Positions 54,121 to 62,812 of a DNA stretch of 64,000 nt are shown here, in pieces (positions within the stretch are counted from its first letter, which is position 1; each line of letters begins with the position of its first letter). This DNA is from an uncultured Alistipes sp. (GTDB lineage Bacteria > Bacteroidota > Bacteroidia > Bacteroidales > UBA932): assembly GCA_900544195.1 (NCBI GenBank), contig UQUJ01000004.1, forward strand, positions 1 through 64,000. Direction: 5' to 3'. Below the pieces are notes generated by a model, which was given only the letters and a program-made list of their open reading frames with translations, was not told where the DNA came from and made no database searches. The position numbers and the translations under genes are program-made.

Positions 54121-54858
54121 ATGAAAGAGGAAGTTGACATACTATGGTTGGATGAGGTGGATTCCACGAATAATGAGGCACTCCGTCATATTTCGGAGCT
54201 TGACAATCTGTCGGTTATCGCCGCGGTTCACCAAACTTCCGGGCGTGGACAGAGGGGAAACTCTTGGCTGACCCACGCAGGGAAGAACATGACATTCTCA
54301 ATGGTCGTCAAGTTTGGTGATGGCGCATTGCCTCCTCTTGAGGCTTCACGGCAGTTCGTTCTGACCCGTTGCGTGACATTGGGTGTGTCGGATTATCTGG
54401 AATCCGAGGGGATAGACTGCTCGGTGAAATGGCCGAACGACATCTACGTCAGGAACAAGAAAATCTGCGGTATGCTGATAGAAAATACATTGACAGACAC
54501 CTTCCTTACCGCGAGCGTGATTGGGGTCGGGCTGAACGTCAACCAGAATGAGTTCCCGCCGCAACTTGTGAATCCGGTGTCGATGACAATGCTGACCGGA
54601 AAGGAATATGACATCAGGGCGGAATTGCCGAAACTTTGCCGCTTTATACACCACAGACTATGCAGCTACGACAACGCCTATGAATATGCCGCCAGACTCT
54701 ATCGGTTCGGATCGTTCAATGAATATGTCGTCTGCTCGACAGGGGTGCCAGTACGTGCCAGAATCGTCGGGGTCTCCGACCGTGGTATGCTTTGTCTTGA
54801 AACGGAAAAAGGCGAACGTTCCGAGTTCGCCTTTAAGGAGATAAGTTATGTCATCTAA
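54121..54858 (+). CDS. birA: Biotin--[acetyl-CoA-carboxylase] ligase
   Basis: 245 aa, catalytic and C-terminal domains only, with no N-terminal HTH, so it should not act as the biotin repressor. The biotinyl-AMP-forming motif is S-G-R-G-Q-R-G-N-S-W near residue 40; K-W-P-N-D-I follows near 102, and the C-terminal SH3-like domain has V-S-D-R-G-M-L-C-L. The ATG at 54121 is chosen; a second ATG at 54091 would add 10 residues and lies inside the rsfS promoter. The last codons overlap rpe on the other strand by 4 bp. Confidence 0.92.
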   Translation: MKEEVDILWLDEVDSTNNEALRHISELDNLSVIAAVHQTSGRGQRGNSWLTHAGKNMTFSMVVKFGDGALPPLEASRQFVLTRCVTLGVSDYLESEGIDCSVKWPNDIYVRNKKICGMLIENTLTDTFLTASVIGVGLNVNQNEFPPQLVNPVSMTMLTGKEYDIRAELPKLCRFIHHRLCSYDNAYEYAARLYRFGSFNEYVVCSTGVPVRARIVGVSDRGMLCLETEKGERSEFAFKEISYVI

Positions 54859-55505
54859 CGAAGTTCGGCAATAGCTTTGGCCGGATTCTCGGCTTTGAAG
54901 ACAGAGCTTCCCGCAACCAACATCGTCGCTCCCGCGTCAGCCAGGATTCCGGAGTTGGAAGCGGAGACTCCTCCGTCCACCTCAATGTCCTTGACAGTAC
55001 CTCTTCTGTCCATCTCGGCCTTGAGGGCTTTGATTCTGTCGATTGACTCCACGATGAATTTCTGTCCGCCGAATCCGGCGAAGACTGACATGATCAGGAA
55101 GAAGTCCACGTCCTCGATGTACGGGAACAATCTTTCGACCGGGATGTCAGGGTTGATGGCAAGTCCGGCCTTGGCTCCGCAGGACTTTATCAGCGCAATG
55201 ATGTCCTTGGGTTCCTTGCCGGACCGGTCGGCGGCCTCCAGATGGAAACTTATCATGTCTGCTCCGCATCTGGCGAACCGTTCGATGTACTTGTCCGGAT
55301 TGATGATCATCAGGTGCACGTCCATCGGGACGGTGACGGCTTTCGCGATAGCCTCCATCACCGGGAATCCGAACGAGATGTTCGGGACAAGGCTGCCGTC
55401 CATCACGTCAATGTGGATAAGGTCGGCATTCTCATTGACCATCCTTATGTCCGGCTCAAGATTCAGGAAATTGCCGGAAAGTATTGAAGGTGCTATCTTT
55501 ACCAT
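54855..55505 (-). CDS. rpe: Ribulose-phosphate 3-epimerase
   Basis: 216 aa TIM-barrel metalloenzyme of the pentose phosphate pathway. Conserved segments are I-A-P-S-I-L-S-G-N-F at the start, I-H-I-D-V-M-D-G near residue 32, M-D-V-H-L-M-I near 62 and the phosphate-binding E-V-D-G-G-V near 170. The ATG at 55505 begins 1 bp after the pepD stop; an upstream in-frame TTG at 55514 is less likely. It is the last gene of dnaA-pepD-rpe. Confidence 0.95.
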   Translation of the reverse strand: MVKIAPSILSGNFLNLEPDIRMVNENADLIHIDVMDGSLVPNISFGFPVMEAIAKAVTVPMDVHLMIINPDKYIERFARCGADMISFHLEAADRSGKEPKDIIALIKSCGAKAGLAINPDIPVERLFPYIEDVDFFLIMSVFAGFGGQKFIVESIDRIKALKAEMDRRGTVKDIEVDGGVSASNSGILADAGATMLVAGSSVFKAENPAKAIAELR

Positions 55506-55506
55506 A

Positions 55507-56931
55507 TCATCCAAAATTGGTCACGACATCAGCAAGGTGCCTGGTGAACTTGTCAAGGGAGGCAAGCTCAAGTTTCTCGCCCGGAGCATGTACTCCACGC
55601 AGTGTCGGGCCGAACGATATCATGTCCAGATCCCCGAACTTCTCACCGAAAAGTCCGCACTCAAGCCCGGCATGGATGGCCTTGACCTCAGGCTCGCATC
55701 CGAACAGTTTCCTGTACGAATCCACGCACACACGCAGAATGTGGGAATCAAGGTTCGGCTTCCACCCTGGATATTCAGAAAGGTGTGTCACCTCGGCCCC
55801 CGCGAGCAGGAAATTGGCCTCCACCTTGGCCGCCATCATTTTCCTTGCGGAGCCGGTCGAGCTGCGCTGGCTTGTGATGATCTCGATCCTCCCCTGCCTG
55901 TTCATCCTTACAGCGGCAAGGTTGGTTGATGTCTCCACAAGTCCCGGAATGTCCTGACTCATGGTCTCGATCCCGTGAGGGCAAGCGAAGAGAGACATTA
56001 TCAGCCTCCTTGCCACATCGCTCATGATCGGCTTTTCTGTGCATCTGTATGTCTCGCCACAGAATGTCATGCCGGGATCTGTCTTGAAGTACTCATTCTT
56101 CAGATCCTCACCGAAAGCGGTGAATCTTGCGATAGTGGCGTCTGTGTCGGGAACGGCGATGATCGCCTCGCACTCTCTCGCTATCGCGTTCGGCTTGTTG
56201 CCGCCTTTCAGCATGATGAGCTGGAGTCCGTGCTCCATCTCAGCGTAAAGGAATCTGGCCATCTGCTGCACGGTGTTCACGCGGCCTTTGTTGATGTCAT
56301 CCCCACTGTGACCGCCAAGCGCTCCGCCGATCTCCAGCCTTACAGGCTTGCATCCTTCCTTGAAGTCTTCCTGCACATAATTGAAGACGGCCGTTGTGTC
56401 AAGACCACCGGCGCAGCCGATGAACATCTGTCCTTCATCCTCTGAATCAAGGTTGATGAGCGTCCTGCCTGTGAAGAATCCCGGCTCCATTCCGAAGGCT
56501 CCGTCCATTCCGGTCTCCTCTGAGACCGTGAACACACACTCGATCCTTCCCATCGGAAGATCGCTGTCCAGAAGCGCGAGCATCGCGGCCACGCCGATTC
56601 CGTCATCGGCACCGAGCGTGGTGTCCTTGGCGATCATCCAGCCATCCTCGATGACATATTCAATGGGATCCTTGAGGAAGTCATGCTGAACGCCGCTTCT
56701 CTTCTCGCAGACCATGTCCTGATGGCCTTGAAGAACCAACGTCGGCACATTCTCCTTGCCTTTGCTGGCTTCCTTGACTATGCAGACGTTGTTTGTCTTG
56801 TCGGTTTTACATTCAAGACGCCTCTCCTCGGCGAAATGCTGAAGAAAGGCTGTCATTGGCTCTTCATGTCCGGACTCCCTTGGAATCCGTGTGATTTCCT
56901 TGAAGATTGAGAGTACTTTTGCTGAATTCAT
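55507..56931 (-). CDS. pepD: Aminoacyl-histidine dipeptidase (PepD, M20 family)
   Basis: 474 aa di-zinc peptidase that cleaves Xaa-His dipeptides such as carnosine. Metal and catalytic motifs include G-H-Q-D-M-V-C-E near residue 70, L-G-A-D-D-G-I-G near 105, E-E-T-G-M-D-G near 140 and G-G-H-S-G-D-D-I near 205. No signal peptide is seen, so it is cytoplasmic. It lies 12 bp after dnaA. Confidence 0.94.
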   Translation of the reverse strand: MNSAKVLSIFKEITRIPRESGHEEPMTAFLQHFAEERRLECKTDKTNNVCIVKEASKGKENVPTLVLQGHQDMVCEKRSGVQHDFLKDPIEYVIEDGWMIAKDTTLGADDGIGVAAMLALLDSDLPMGRIECVFTVSEETGMDGAFGMEPGFFTGRTLINLDSEDEGQMFIGCAGGLDTTAVFNYVQEDFKEGCKPVRLEIGGALGGHSGDDINKGRVNTVQQMARFLYAEMEHGLQLIMLKGGNKPNAIARECEAIIAVPDTDATIARFTAFGEDLKNEYFKTDPGMTFCGETYRCTEKPIMSDVARRLIMSLFACPHGIETMSQDIPGLVETSTNLAAVRMNRQGRIEIITSQRSSTGSARKMMAAKVEANFLLAGAEVTHLSEYPGWKPNLDSHILRVCVDSYRKLFGCEPEVKAIHAGLECGLFGEKFGDLDMISFGPTLRGVHAPGEKLELASLDKFTRHLADVVTNFG

Positions 56932-56943
56932 TTGTCACCTTTA

Positions 56944-58371
56944 TTATCTTGCCACAGGCACAAGCATCCTCTCGATGTCGGTCACGTACTGTTTGAACAT
57001 CCTGTCAGTCGTTATCAAGTCCGACACTGTGGTGCAGGCGTGAAGCACTGTGGCGTGGTCCTTTCCTCCAAGTTCCATACCAATCGTGGACAAGGAACAT
57101 CCGCCTATCAGGTTGCGGCTCAAGAACATGGCTATCTGCCTGGCCTGAACGATCTGTCTCTTTCTCGATTTCGACAGAAGGGTCTCGCGGGTTATGTTGA
57201 AATATTCGCAGACAACCTCCTGAACCTTGTCTATGGTCACCTCGTTCCGCTCCTCTCCGACAATGTTGCCGGTGACTTGCTCCGCCAGTTCTTTCGTGAC
57301 TTCTTCGTGACATAGCGTCGCATTGGCTATCAGTGAGATGAGCGCACCTTCCAACTCCCTGAAATTGGACCTGATCTTGTTCGCGAGAAGCTCCAGAACT
57401 TCATCGCTGACCGTGACTCCCTCCCGCGCGCACCTTGCCTTGAGCATCGCGAGTCTTGTGTCATGATCCGGTTTGGACAGTTCGATGGAGAGTCCCCATT
57501 TGAAGCGCGAGAGAAGCCTCTCCTCAAAGTTCATCAAATCCACCGGCGCGCGGTCAGAGGTGAAAACAAGCTGCTTGCCGGATTGATGGAGGTGATTGAA
57601 TATGTTGAAGAACGCATTCTGTGAGGCCGGACCTATAAGTTCCTGGATGTCATCCATGATGAGGACGTCAATCCTCATGTAGAAAGCCATGAAGTCTGTC
57701 AGCTTGTTCTGGACGTTGACCGCATTGACGTACTGTGTACGGAATTCGTTTCCGGTCACGTAAAGTACCACAAGATCAGGGTAGGCCTCATGGATGGCTA
57801 TGCCTATCGCCTGAGCCAGATGCGTTTTTCCCAAGCCCGGACCGCCGAAGATGAACAGCGGGTTGAACGGAGTCTTGCCTGGCTTGTCAGAGATGCTTAT
57901 TCCGGCGTTGTAGCCCATCTTGTTGCATTCACCTTTTATAAGGTTGTCGAAGCAATAGACAGGATTGAGCCTTGGATTGATCTTGAGTTTCTGAATTCCG
58001 GGGAAAACAAAAGGGCTCGGATTCCCCGATGGCTGGAATGTGTTGATCGTCACCGGCTTGTTCTCCGGCACGTTCCCGTGCGCCGCCGTGAACACCATCG
58101 CCCGTTCCTTCTGGACCGGATGGATTCTGTATAGCAGTCTGGCGTCCTGGCCGATGACCCTTCTCAGTGTCATCTTGATGATTGGCAGAAAGGCATCCTC
58201 CAGATAACTTCTGAAGAAGTCAGTCGGCACTTCGACTGTAAGTGTCGATCCTTCAAGAGATACCGGAACGATGGTTTTGAACCATACCTCGAACTGCTTC
58301 GGCTCCACATTCTGTTCGAATATCCGTAAACACTCGTCCCAGACAGAGATATGTCTTTCCAATTCAACCAT
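56944..58371 (-). CDS. dnaA: Chromosomal replication initiator protein DnaA
   Basis: 475 aa. Domain I (W-D-E-C-L-R-I-F-E near residue 10) is followed by a short linker. The AAA+ domain has Walker A (GGPGLGKTHLAQAIG near 175) and Walker B (V-L-I-M-D-D-I-Q near 240). The C-terminal HTH carries the DnaA signature (G-K-D-H-A-T-V-L-H-A near 437). As in most Bacteroidota it is not next to dnaN or gyrB. I see no cluster of DnaA boxes (TTATCCACA-like) in the flanking gaps, so the origin is probably elsewhere. A TATTTTTG box lies 59 nt upstream. Confidence 0.97.
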   Translation of the reverse strand: MVELERHISVWDECLRIFEQNVEPKQFEVWFKTIVPVSLEGSTLTVEVPTDFFRSYLEDAFLPIIKMTLRRVIGQDARLLYRIHPVQKERAMVFTAAHGNVPENKPVTINTFQPSGNPSPFVFPGIQKLKINPRLNPVYCFDNLIKGECNKMGYNAGISISDKPGKTPFNPLFIFGGPGLGKTHLAQAIGIAIHEAYPDLVVLYVTGNEFRTQYVNAVNVQNKLTDFMAFYMRIDVLIMDDIQELIGPASQNAFFNIFNHLHQSGKQLVFTSDRAPVDLMNFEERLLSRFKWGLSIELSKPDHDTRLAMLKARCAREGVTVSDEVLELLANKIRSNFRELEGALISLIANATLCHEEVTKELAEQVTGNIVGEERNEVTIDKVQEVVCEYFNITRETLLSKSRKRQIVQARQIAMFLSRNLIGGCSLSTIGMELGGKDHATVLHACTTVSDLITTDRMFKQYVTDIERMLVPVAR

Positions 58372-58429
58372 TGCCTTAGATGATGATAAATTTGAAAACT
58401 AGAAATTGATCCCTCATTTTTTCGTGGTA

Positions 58430-58437
58430 CAAAAATA
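58430..58437 (-). promoter_or_regulatory. Promoter -7 box for dnaA-pepD-rpe
   Basis: TATTTTTG on the minus strand (58437-58430) in an otherwise gene-free, AT-rich 295-bp gap (58372-58666). The rest of the gap shows no clear structure or DnaA boxes. Confidence 0.45.
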
Positions 58438-58666
58438 GGGGAAAATTAATTCATAAAAAATCTTTTTTTGTATTGTTTTTGATTTTTATTTTCCTTATAT
58501 GACCGAATGTTTAGGAAAAATTGCTTCGTGTAATATTATGAGAATCAATGTTTTACATTTTAATAATTTTCTAACTGTCCCATAATCAAACAGGTTATAG
58601 TTTTGAGTTATTCAAAAAATACTCCGAGGCCTTGATTTAAGTGAATGAATGTTAGGAAATAGCTTC

Positions 58667-59854
58667 TCATCGCATCCTTTCCGAGGTGCCGTTTTCAATT
58701 TTGACCATGAACGAATCCTTGAAGTCCATCCTGATTCTGTCATGTTTTTTTTGGGCAGTGTCAAGATCTTCTGAAAAACCTATGATGTATTTGTACAGCC
58801 TGCCATACTGAAGCCTCATGACATCATGGCCTTTGAAAAACCTGTCATTCTTCTCCATGGTTTTCGACGAGACCAGCACCTGCGTGCCATATAATATCTT
58901 ATCCGATTTATCTTCAGTAACTATTGGATTGTCATCTTTAGTCATTGTTTGGGCATTGGCGCTATTCCTGTCCACGCCCTTGGCTTCATTTTCCTTTACT
59001 TGTTGTGGTTGGGACGAGGTTTTGGCGGCATCGGTGCCGTCATATTCCTTCTTGTACTTCCTGAAAGCGTCGTAGATGTCAGAGGCTATCCTATCCCTCC
59101 CCTTTTCCGTGATCAGGGCCTCTCGGTCAGCCGAGTTGGACATGAAGCCGCATTCCACCAGGACGGCCGGCATGGCGGTTCTCCACAGCACATAGAATGG
59201 ATCCTGCGAGATTCCCCTGCTGTGCTGGATCGCGCCACCCTTCATCTCCTTGTCAACCATCTGTGCGAACTTGAAGCTTTGCTCCAGGTAGGCATTCTGC
59301 ATAAGGTTCATGAATATGTAGGACTCCGGGTCGGCCGGGTCGAAGCCCTCGTACCTCGTCGTGTAGTCGTCCTCAAGCTTGATCACAGAGTTCTCCCTGC
59401 GGACCACATCCATGTTGCCGGCGTAAAGATCCTTGTTCTTGCTCGTGTACTGTCCGAGTATGTGGATCGAGTAGCCGTTCGGGCCGTTCCTCTTGCCGTC
59501 AACCGAGTTTATGTGGATGGAGATGAACAGGTTGGCGTTGTTGCGGTTGGCTATGTCCGCCCTTCCTTGCAGCGTCACGAACGTGTCGTCGCTTCTTGTC
59601 TGGATGACCTTGACGTCTGGGTAGCCGCCGCTGATCTTGGCGTTCAGCCTCTTCGCTATGTCAAGGACGATTGTCTTTTCCATGGTTTTTCCGCTCGGAC
59701 TGACACAGCCGGCGTCCTTGCCTCCGTGCCCAGGGTCGATGACAACAGTTGACAGTCTGATGGCGGCGGACGGATCCTGCGCCAAGGCGGAGAATCCTGC
59801 CACGGAAAGTGAGAAGGCCGTGATTACGGCAAGAAAATTGCGATGTAAATCCAA
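58667..59854 (-). CDS. N-acetylmuramoyl-L-alanine amidase with C-terminal SPOR-like domain
   Basis: 395 aa from the TTG at 59854; no ATG fits between the promoter and the signal peptide. A signal peptide (F-L-A-V-I-T-A-F-S-L-S-V-A-G-F-S-A-L-A-Q) precedes the Amidase_3 domain: I-D-P-G-H-G-G-K-D-A-G near residue 44, N-L-F-I-S-I-H-I-N-S near 115 and V-L-V-E-C-G-F-M-S-N near 235. These hold the zinc ligands and catalytic Glu. A Ser/Gln/Lys-rich linker leads to a C-terminal segment of about 75 residues resembling a SPOR domain, which binds denuded peptidoglycan at the septum. Likely role: daughter-cell separation in the periplasm. Confidence 0.88.
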   Translation of the reverse strand: MDLHRNFLAVITAFSLSVAGFSALAQDPSAAIRLSTVVIDPGHGGKDAGCVSPSGKTMEKTIVLDIAKRLNAKISGGYPDVKVIQTRSDDTFVTLQGRADIANRNNANLFISIHINSVDGKRNGPNGYSIHILGQYTSKNKDLYAGNMDVVRRENSVIKLEDDYTTRYEGFDPADPESYIFMNLMQNAYLEQSFKFAQMVDKEMKGGAIQHSRGISQDPFYVLWRTAMPAVLVECGFMSNSADREALITEKGRDRIASDIYDAFRKYKKEYDGTDAAKTSSQPQQVKENEAKGVDRNSANAQTMTKDDNPIVTEDKSDKILYGTQVLVSSKTMEKNDRFFKGHDVMRLQYGRLYKYIIGFSEDLDTAQKKHDRIRMDFKDSFMVKIENGTSERMR

Positions 59855-59863
59855 AATATGTAG

Positions 59864-59886
59864 TATATTTGTCTTTTGCAAATTTA
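59864..59886. promoter_or_regulatory. Overlapping divergent promoters of the amidase and lptD genes
   Basis: Plus-strand TATATTTG (59864-59871) and minus-strand TAAATTTG (59886-59879) are 7 bp apart. Each lies about 24 nt from a TTG start codon (59895 plus, 59854 minus). Only 40 bp separate the two start codons, so the promoters must interfere. Confidence 0.6.
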
Positions 59887-59894
59887 TAAAATAA

Positions 59895-62681
59895 TTGCAA
59901 TTCAAGAAGCATACATATAATATTATCCTCATAGCGGCCTTGGCCGCGCTGACGGGACTGACAATGTTCGGACAGGATCTGAGGAGGGACAGGCGCCTTA
60001 GGAAGGCTGCTGAAGCCGTTTCTTTGCCTGACACGTTCAAGCAGGTTTCCAATGATTCCACTGTCCGTCTGACGGATTCTGTTCCGCCGCTTCAGGACTC
60101 GCTTGCAAGAAGGCGAGACTCCATCCGGGTAGCGGATTCGACATCCAGGGCTGACTCTTTGTTCATGCTGGACAAGAGTTCCCTTTCCAGACCGGCATTC
60201 TCCGGGGCGAAGGATTCGATCAGACAGGATTTCTCGAACGGGCAGCGCAAGATGTACTACTGGGGTGATGTCGAGGTCTCTTACGACAACATCAAGCTGA
60301 AGGCTGATTACATGGAGTATGACATGGCCACCGGGACAGTCTTCGCGAGAGGAACCTACGACAGTTTGTCCAAGGAGTGGAAAGGCCAGCCGGAGATGAC
60401 TCAAGGGGGACAGACTTTCAACATGGAGGAGGTCCGGTACAATTTCAACACCCGCAAGGCCAGGATCACGAACATGATCACGAAAGAGGATGACGGCATC
60501 CTCCACGGAAAGAACATCAAGATGATGCCGGACAAGTCCATCAACATCACCAAAGGCAAATACACGGTCTGCGATCTGGAACATCCTCACTATTATCTGA
60601 AGTTGTCATCAGCCAAGGTTGTCACAAAACCGTCCCAGAAGACGGTGTTCGGGCCGGCTCATCTTGTGGTCGAGGACGTGGATCTGCCGATCGGCATTCC
60701 GTTTGGCTTTATCCCGAAACGTCCGGACAGGGCCACGGGACTACTCATGCCTTCTTTCGGGGAGGAAAATGCCAGAGGTTTCTACATGAGGGACGCCGGA
60801 ATGTACTTTGTGCTGGGTGACTACTTCGACATGTCGCTGACTGGAGACTACTATACTCTTGGATCATGGGCAGCCAATCTGAACTCCAGATACATGGTAA
60901 AGTACAAGTTCAGCGGCAACCTTGCCGTCAACTATTCCGTTGACCAGACCGGTGAGAAAGGAAGCACGGACTTCTTCCAGAGCAAAAACTTCGGAGTAAG
61001 ATGGTCGCACTCACAGGATTCCAAAGCCCATCCAGGAACCTCGTTCTCGGCCTCGGTCAATTTCTCAAGCCCTTCCAACAGCCGCTACAACTCGCATTCG
61101 GTGTCGGAGGCTCTGCAGAACCAGATCTCGTCCTCAGTGTCATATTCAAAGAACTGGAACGGCAAGTTCAACCTGTCGGTCAACGCGCTGCACAGCCAGA
61201 ACTCGAGGGACAGCTCATATTCATTCACCCTTCCTAACGTCACGTTCTCCGTCTCGACATTCTATCCGTTCAAGATCAAGAACAGGGTCGGGAAGGAGCG
61301 TTTCTACGAGAAGTTCGCGCTTGGCTACAACACCTCCATCCAGAACAAGATCAACTTCAAGGCTTCCGAGTTCGGCGAGCCTGGGTTCATGGACAAGTTC
61401 CAGAACGGAATGGCGCACAACTTCTCCATCAAGCTTCCGGATTTCACACTGCTCAAGTATTTGAATGTGGCTCCGAACGTAAGCTACGGCATGAACTGGT
61501 TCTTCAGGAAGAGCGAGGCATATTTTGATCCGGAGACAAACAGCGTGAAGACAGAGATGGGAAAGCAGTTCGGTACGTTCGGGGCGACGCACAATTATTC
61601 CGGCTCCGTGTCGATGAGCACCCGTATCTATGGAATGTTCGATTTTGGCAGGTACCATAAGATCCAGGCGATCAGGCATGTCATCTCTCCAAGCGTCAGC
61701 ATGAGCTTCAGCCCGGAGAAAGGTAAGGCTTTCAATGGGTGGCGGACGCTCAATTACATCGACACTCTTGGTGTGCGGAAGTCCTATGACTACAACATCT
61801 ACCAAGGGCAGATAAACTCGGCGCCGGGAAAGGGAAAGTCCGCCACAATGAGCATCTCGATCGGCAACAATCTTGAGGCGAAGGTGCGTGACATGAGTGA
61901 CACGACCGGCAAGGGGAACAAGAAAGTGAAGATTCTGGACCAGCTCAACATCTCCACCGGGTACAATTTCCTTGCTGACTCGCTGAAGATGAACAATGTG
62001 GGAATATCCATGTCCACATCAATCTTCGGCAAGCTCGGAATAAACGGCAACATGAATTTCGACCCGTACGCCATAAATGAGAGAGGTCAGAGGGTGAACA
62101 GGTACAACATCATTGAAAACGGTGTGCCGCTCAGGCTCACCAATGTGAGCGGTTCGCTGTCATATTCATTGTCGGGGAAAGGAACAGTCAAAGGCAACGA
62201 TGGCTCGAAGTCTTCGGGAGGCGGCGAGGGCGGTTCAGGCAATGCCGCGGACTATTACCGACGAATATACTATCATCCGCTTACAGGTGAATATATTCCC
62301 GGAGGATGGCTGTACTATACCAATCCCAATGTGCCATGGAGCGTGAACCTCAATTATAACTTCTCGATGAACCGTTCCTATAATTATGCGAACAACCAAT
62401 TGAGCAGGAAGGACAACATCACGCAGACCCTCGGAGTTCAGGGCAATGTCCAATTGACACCGAAGATGTCGGTCCAGGCGCAGTCCGGATGGGATTTCAC
62501 GGCTATGAAGATGACAACCACGCAGTTCTCCTTCAGATATGATCTGCACTGCTTCAACATTTCCGTGTCATGGGTTCCGTCGGGTATGTACCAGTCATAT
62601 TCGTTCCTCATCTCCGCGAATGCCGCGGCTTTGGCGGATCTGCTGAGATTCAAGAAAAGTACCAGCTATTGGGATAAATAG
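59895..62681 (+). CDS. lptD: LPS-assembly protein LptD (OstA) family
   Basis: 928 aa starting with TTG, as the first ATG lies after the signal peptide core (I-I-L-I-A-A-L-A-A-L-T-G-L-T-M-F-G-Q). The N-terminal jellyroll (OstA) region has M-Y-Y-W-G-D-V-E-V-S-Y and repeated K-L-K-A-D-Y-M-E-Y-D-like strands to about residue 220. The C-D-L-E-H-P-H-Y-Y segment marks the junction to the barrel, which covers the remaining 650 residues. LptD places LPS in the outer leaflet. It has Gly/Ser-rich extracellular loops (near residue 775). It forms a divergent pair with the amidase gene. Confidence 0.9.
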   Translation: MQFKKHTYNIILIAALAALTGLTMFGQDLRRDRRLRKAAEAVSLPDTFKQVSNDSTVRLTDSVPPLQDSLARRRDSIRVADSTSRADSLFMLDKSSLSRPAFSGAKDSIRQDFSNGQRKMYYWGDVEVSYDNIKLKADYMEYDMATGTVFARGTYDSLSKEWKGQPEMTQGGQTFNMEEVRYNFNTRKARITNMITKEDDGILHGKNIKMMPDKSINITKGKYTVCDLEHPHYYLKLSSAKVVTKPSQKTVFGPAHLVVEDVDLPIGIPFGFIPKRPDRATGLLMPSFGEENARGFYMRDAGMYFVLGDYFDMSLTGDYYTLGSWAANLNSRYMVKYKFSGNLAVNYSVDQTGEKGSTDFFQSKNFGVRWSHSQDSKAHPGTSFSASVNFSSPSNSRYNSHSVSEALQNQISSSVSYSKNWNGKFNLSVNALHSQNSRDSSYSFTLPNVTFSVSTFYPFKIKNRVGKERFYEKFALGYNTSIQNKINFKASEFGEPGFMDKFQNGMAHNFSIKLPDFTLLKYLNVAPNVSYGMNWFFRKSEAYFDPETNSVKTEMGKQFGTFGATHNYSGSVSMSTRIYGMFDFGRYHKIQAIRHVISPSVSMSFSPEKGKAFNGWRTLNYIDTLGVRKSYDYNIYQGQINSAPGKGKSATMSISIGNNLEAKVRDMSDTTGKGNKKVKILDQLNISTGYNFLADSLKMNNVGISMSTSIFGKLGINGNMNFDPYAINERGQRVNRYNIIENGVPLRLTNVSGSLSYSLSGKGTVKGNDGSKSSGGGEGGSGNAADYYRRIYYHPLTGEYIPGGWLYYTNPNVPWSVNLNYNFSMNRSYNYANNQLSRKDNITQTLGVQGNVQLTPKMSVQAQSGWDFTAMKMTTTQFSFRYDLHCFNISVSWVPSGMYQSYSFLISANAAALADLLRFKKSTSYWDK

Positions 62682-62713
62682 TTTGGATATTCTTAATAAA
62701 TATCTTATATTTG
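62682..62713 (+). promoter_or_regulatory. Consensus promoter of rho (TTTG-N20-TATATTTG)
   Basis: TTTG at 62682-62685 and TATATTTG at 62706-62713, 20 nt apart. It begins directly after the lptD stop. The leader of about 90 nt contains small inverted repeats (AGCC-TAA-AGGCT; TCCGG...CCGGA), possibly used in rho autoregulation. Confidence 0.7.
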
Positions 62714-62812
62714 CATGCTGACGTTTTCAGCAAAAGCCTAAAGGCTGATAATCCACGATATTATTTTCTGAAATCAAGTCCGGTATGACGACTCCGGAAT
62801 CATTTTAAGTCT

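Noticed and set aside
58372..58666. Replication origin next to dnaA
   Set aside because: The gap is AT-rich, but I find no cluster of TTATCCACA-like DnaA boxes, and dnaA is embedded in an operon as usual for this phylum.
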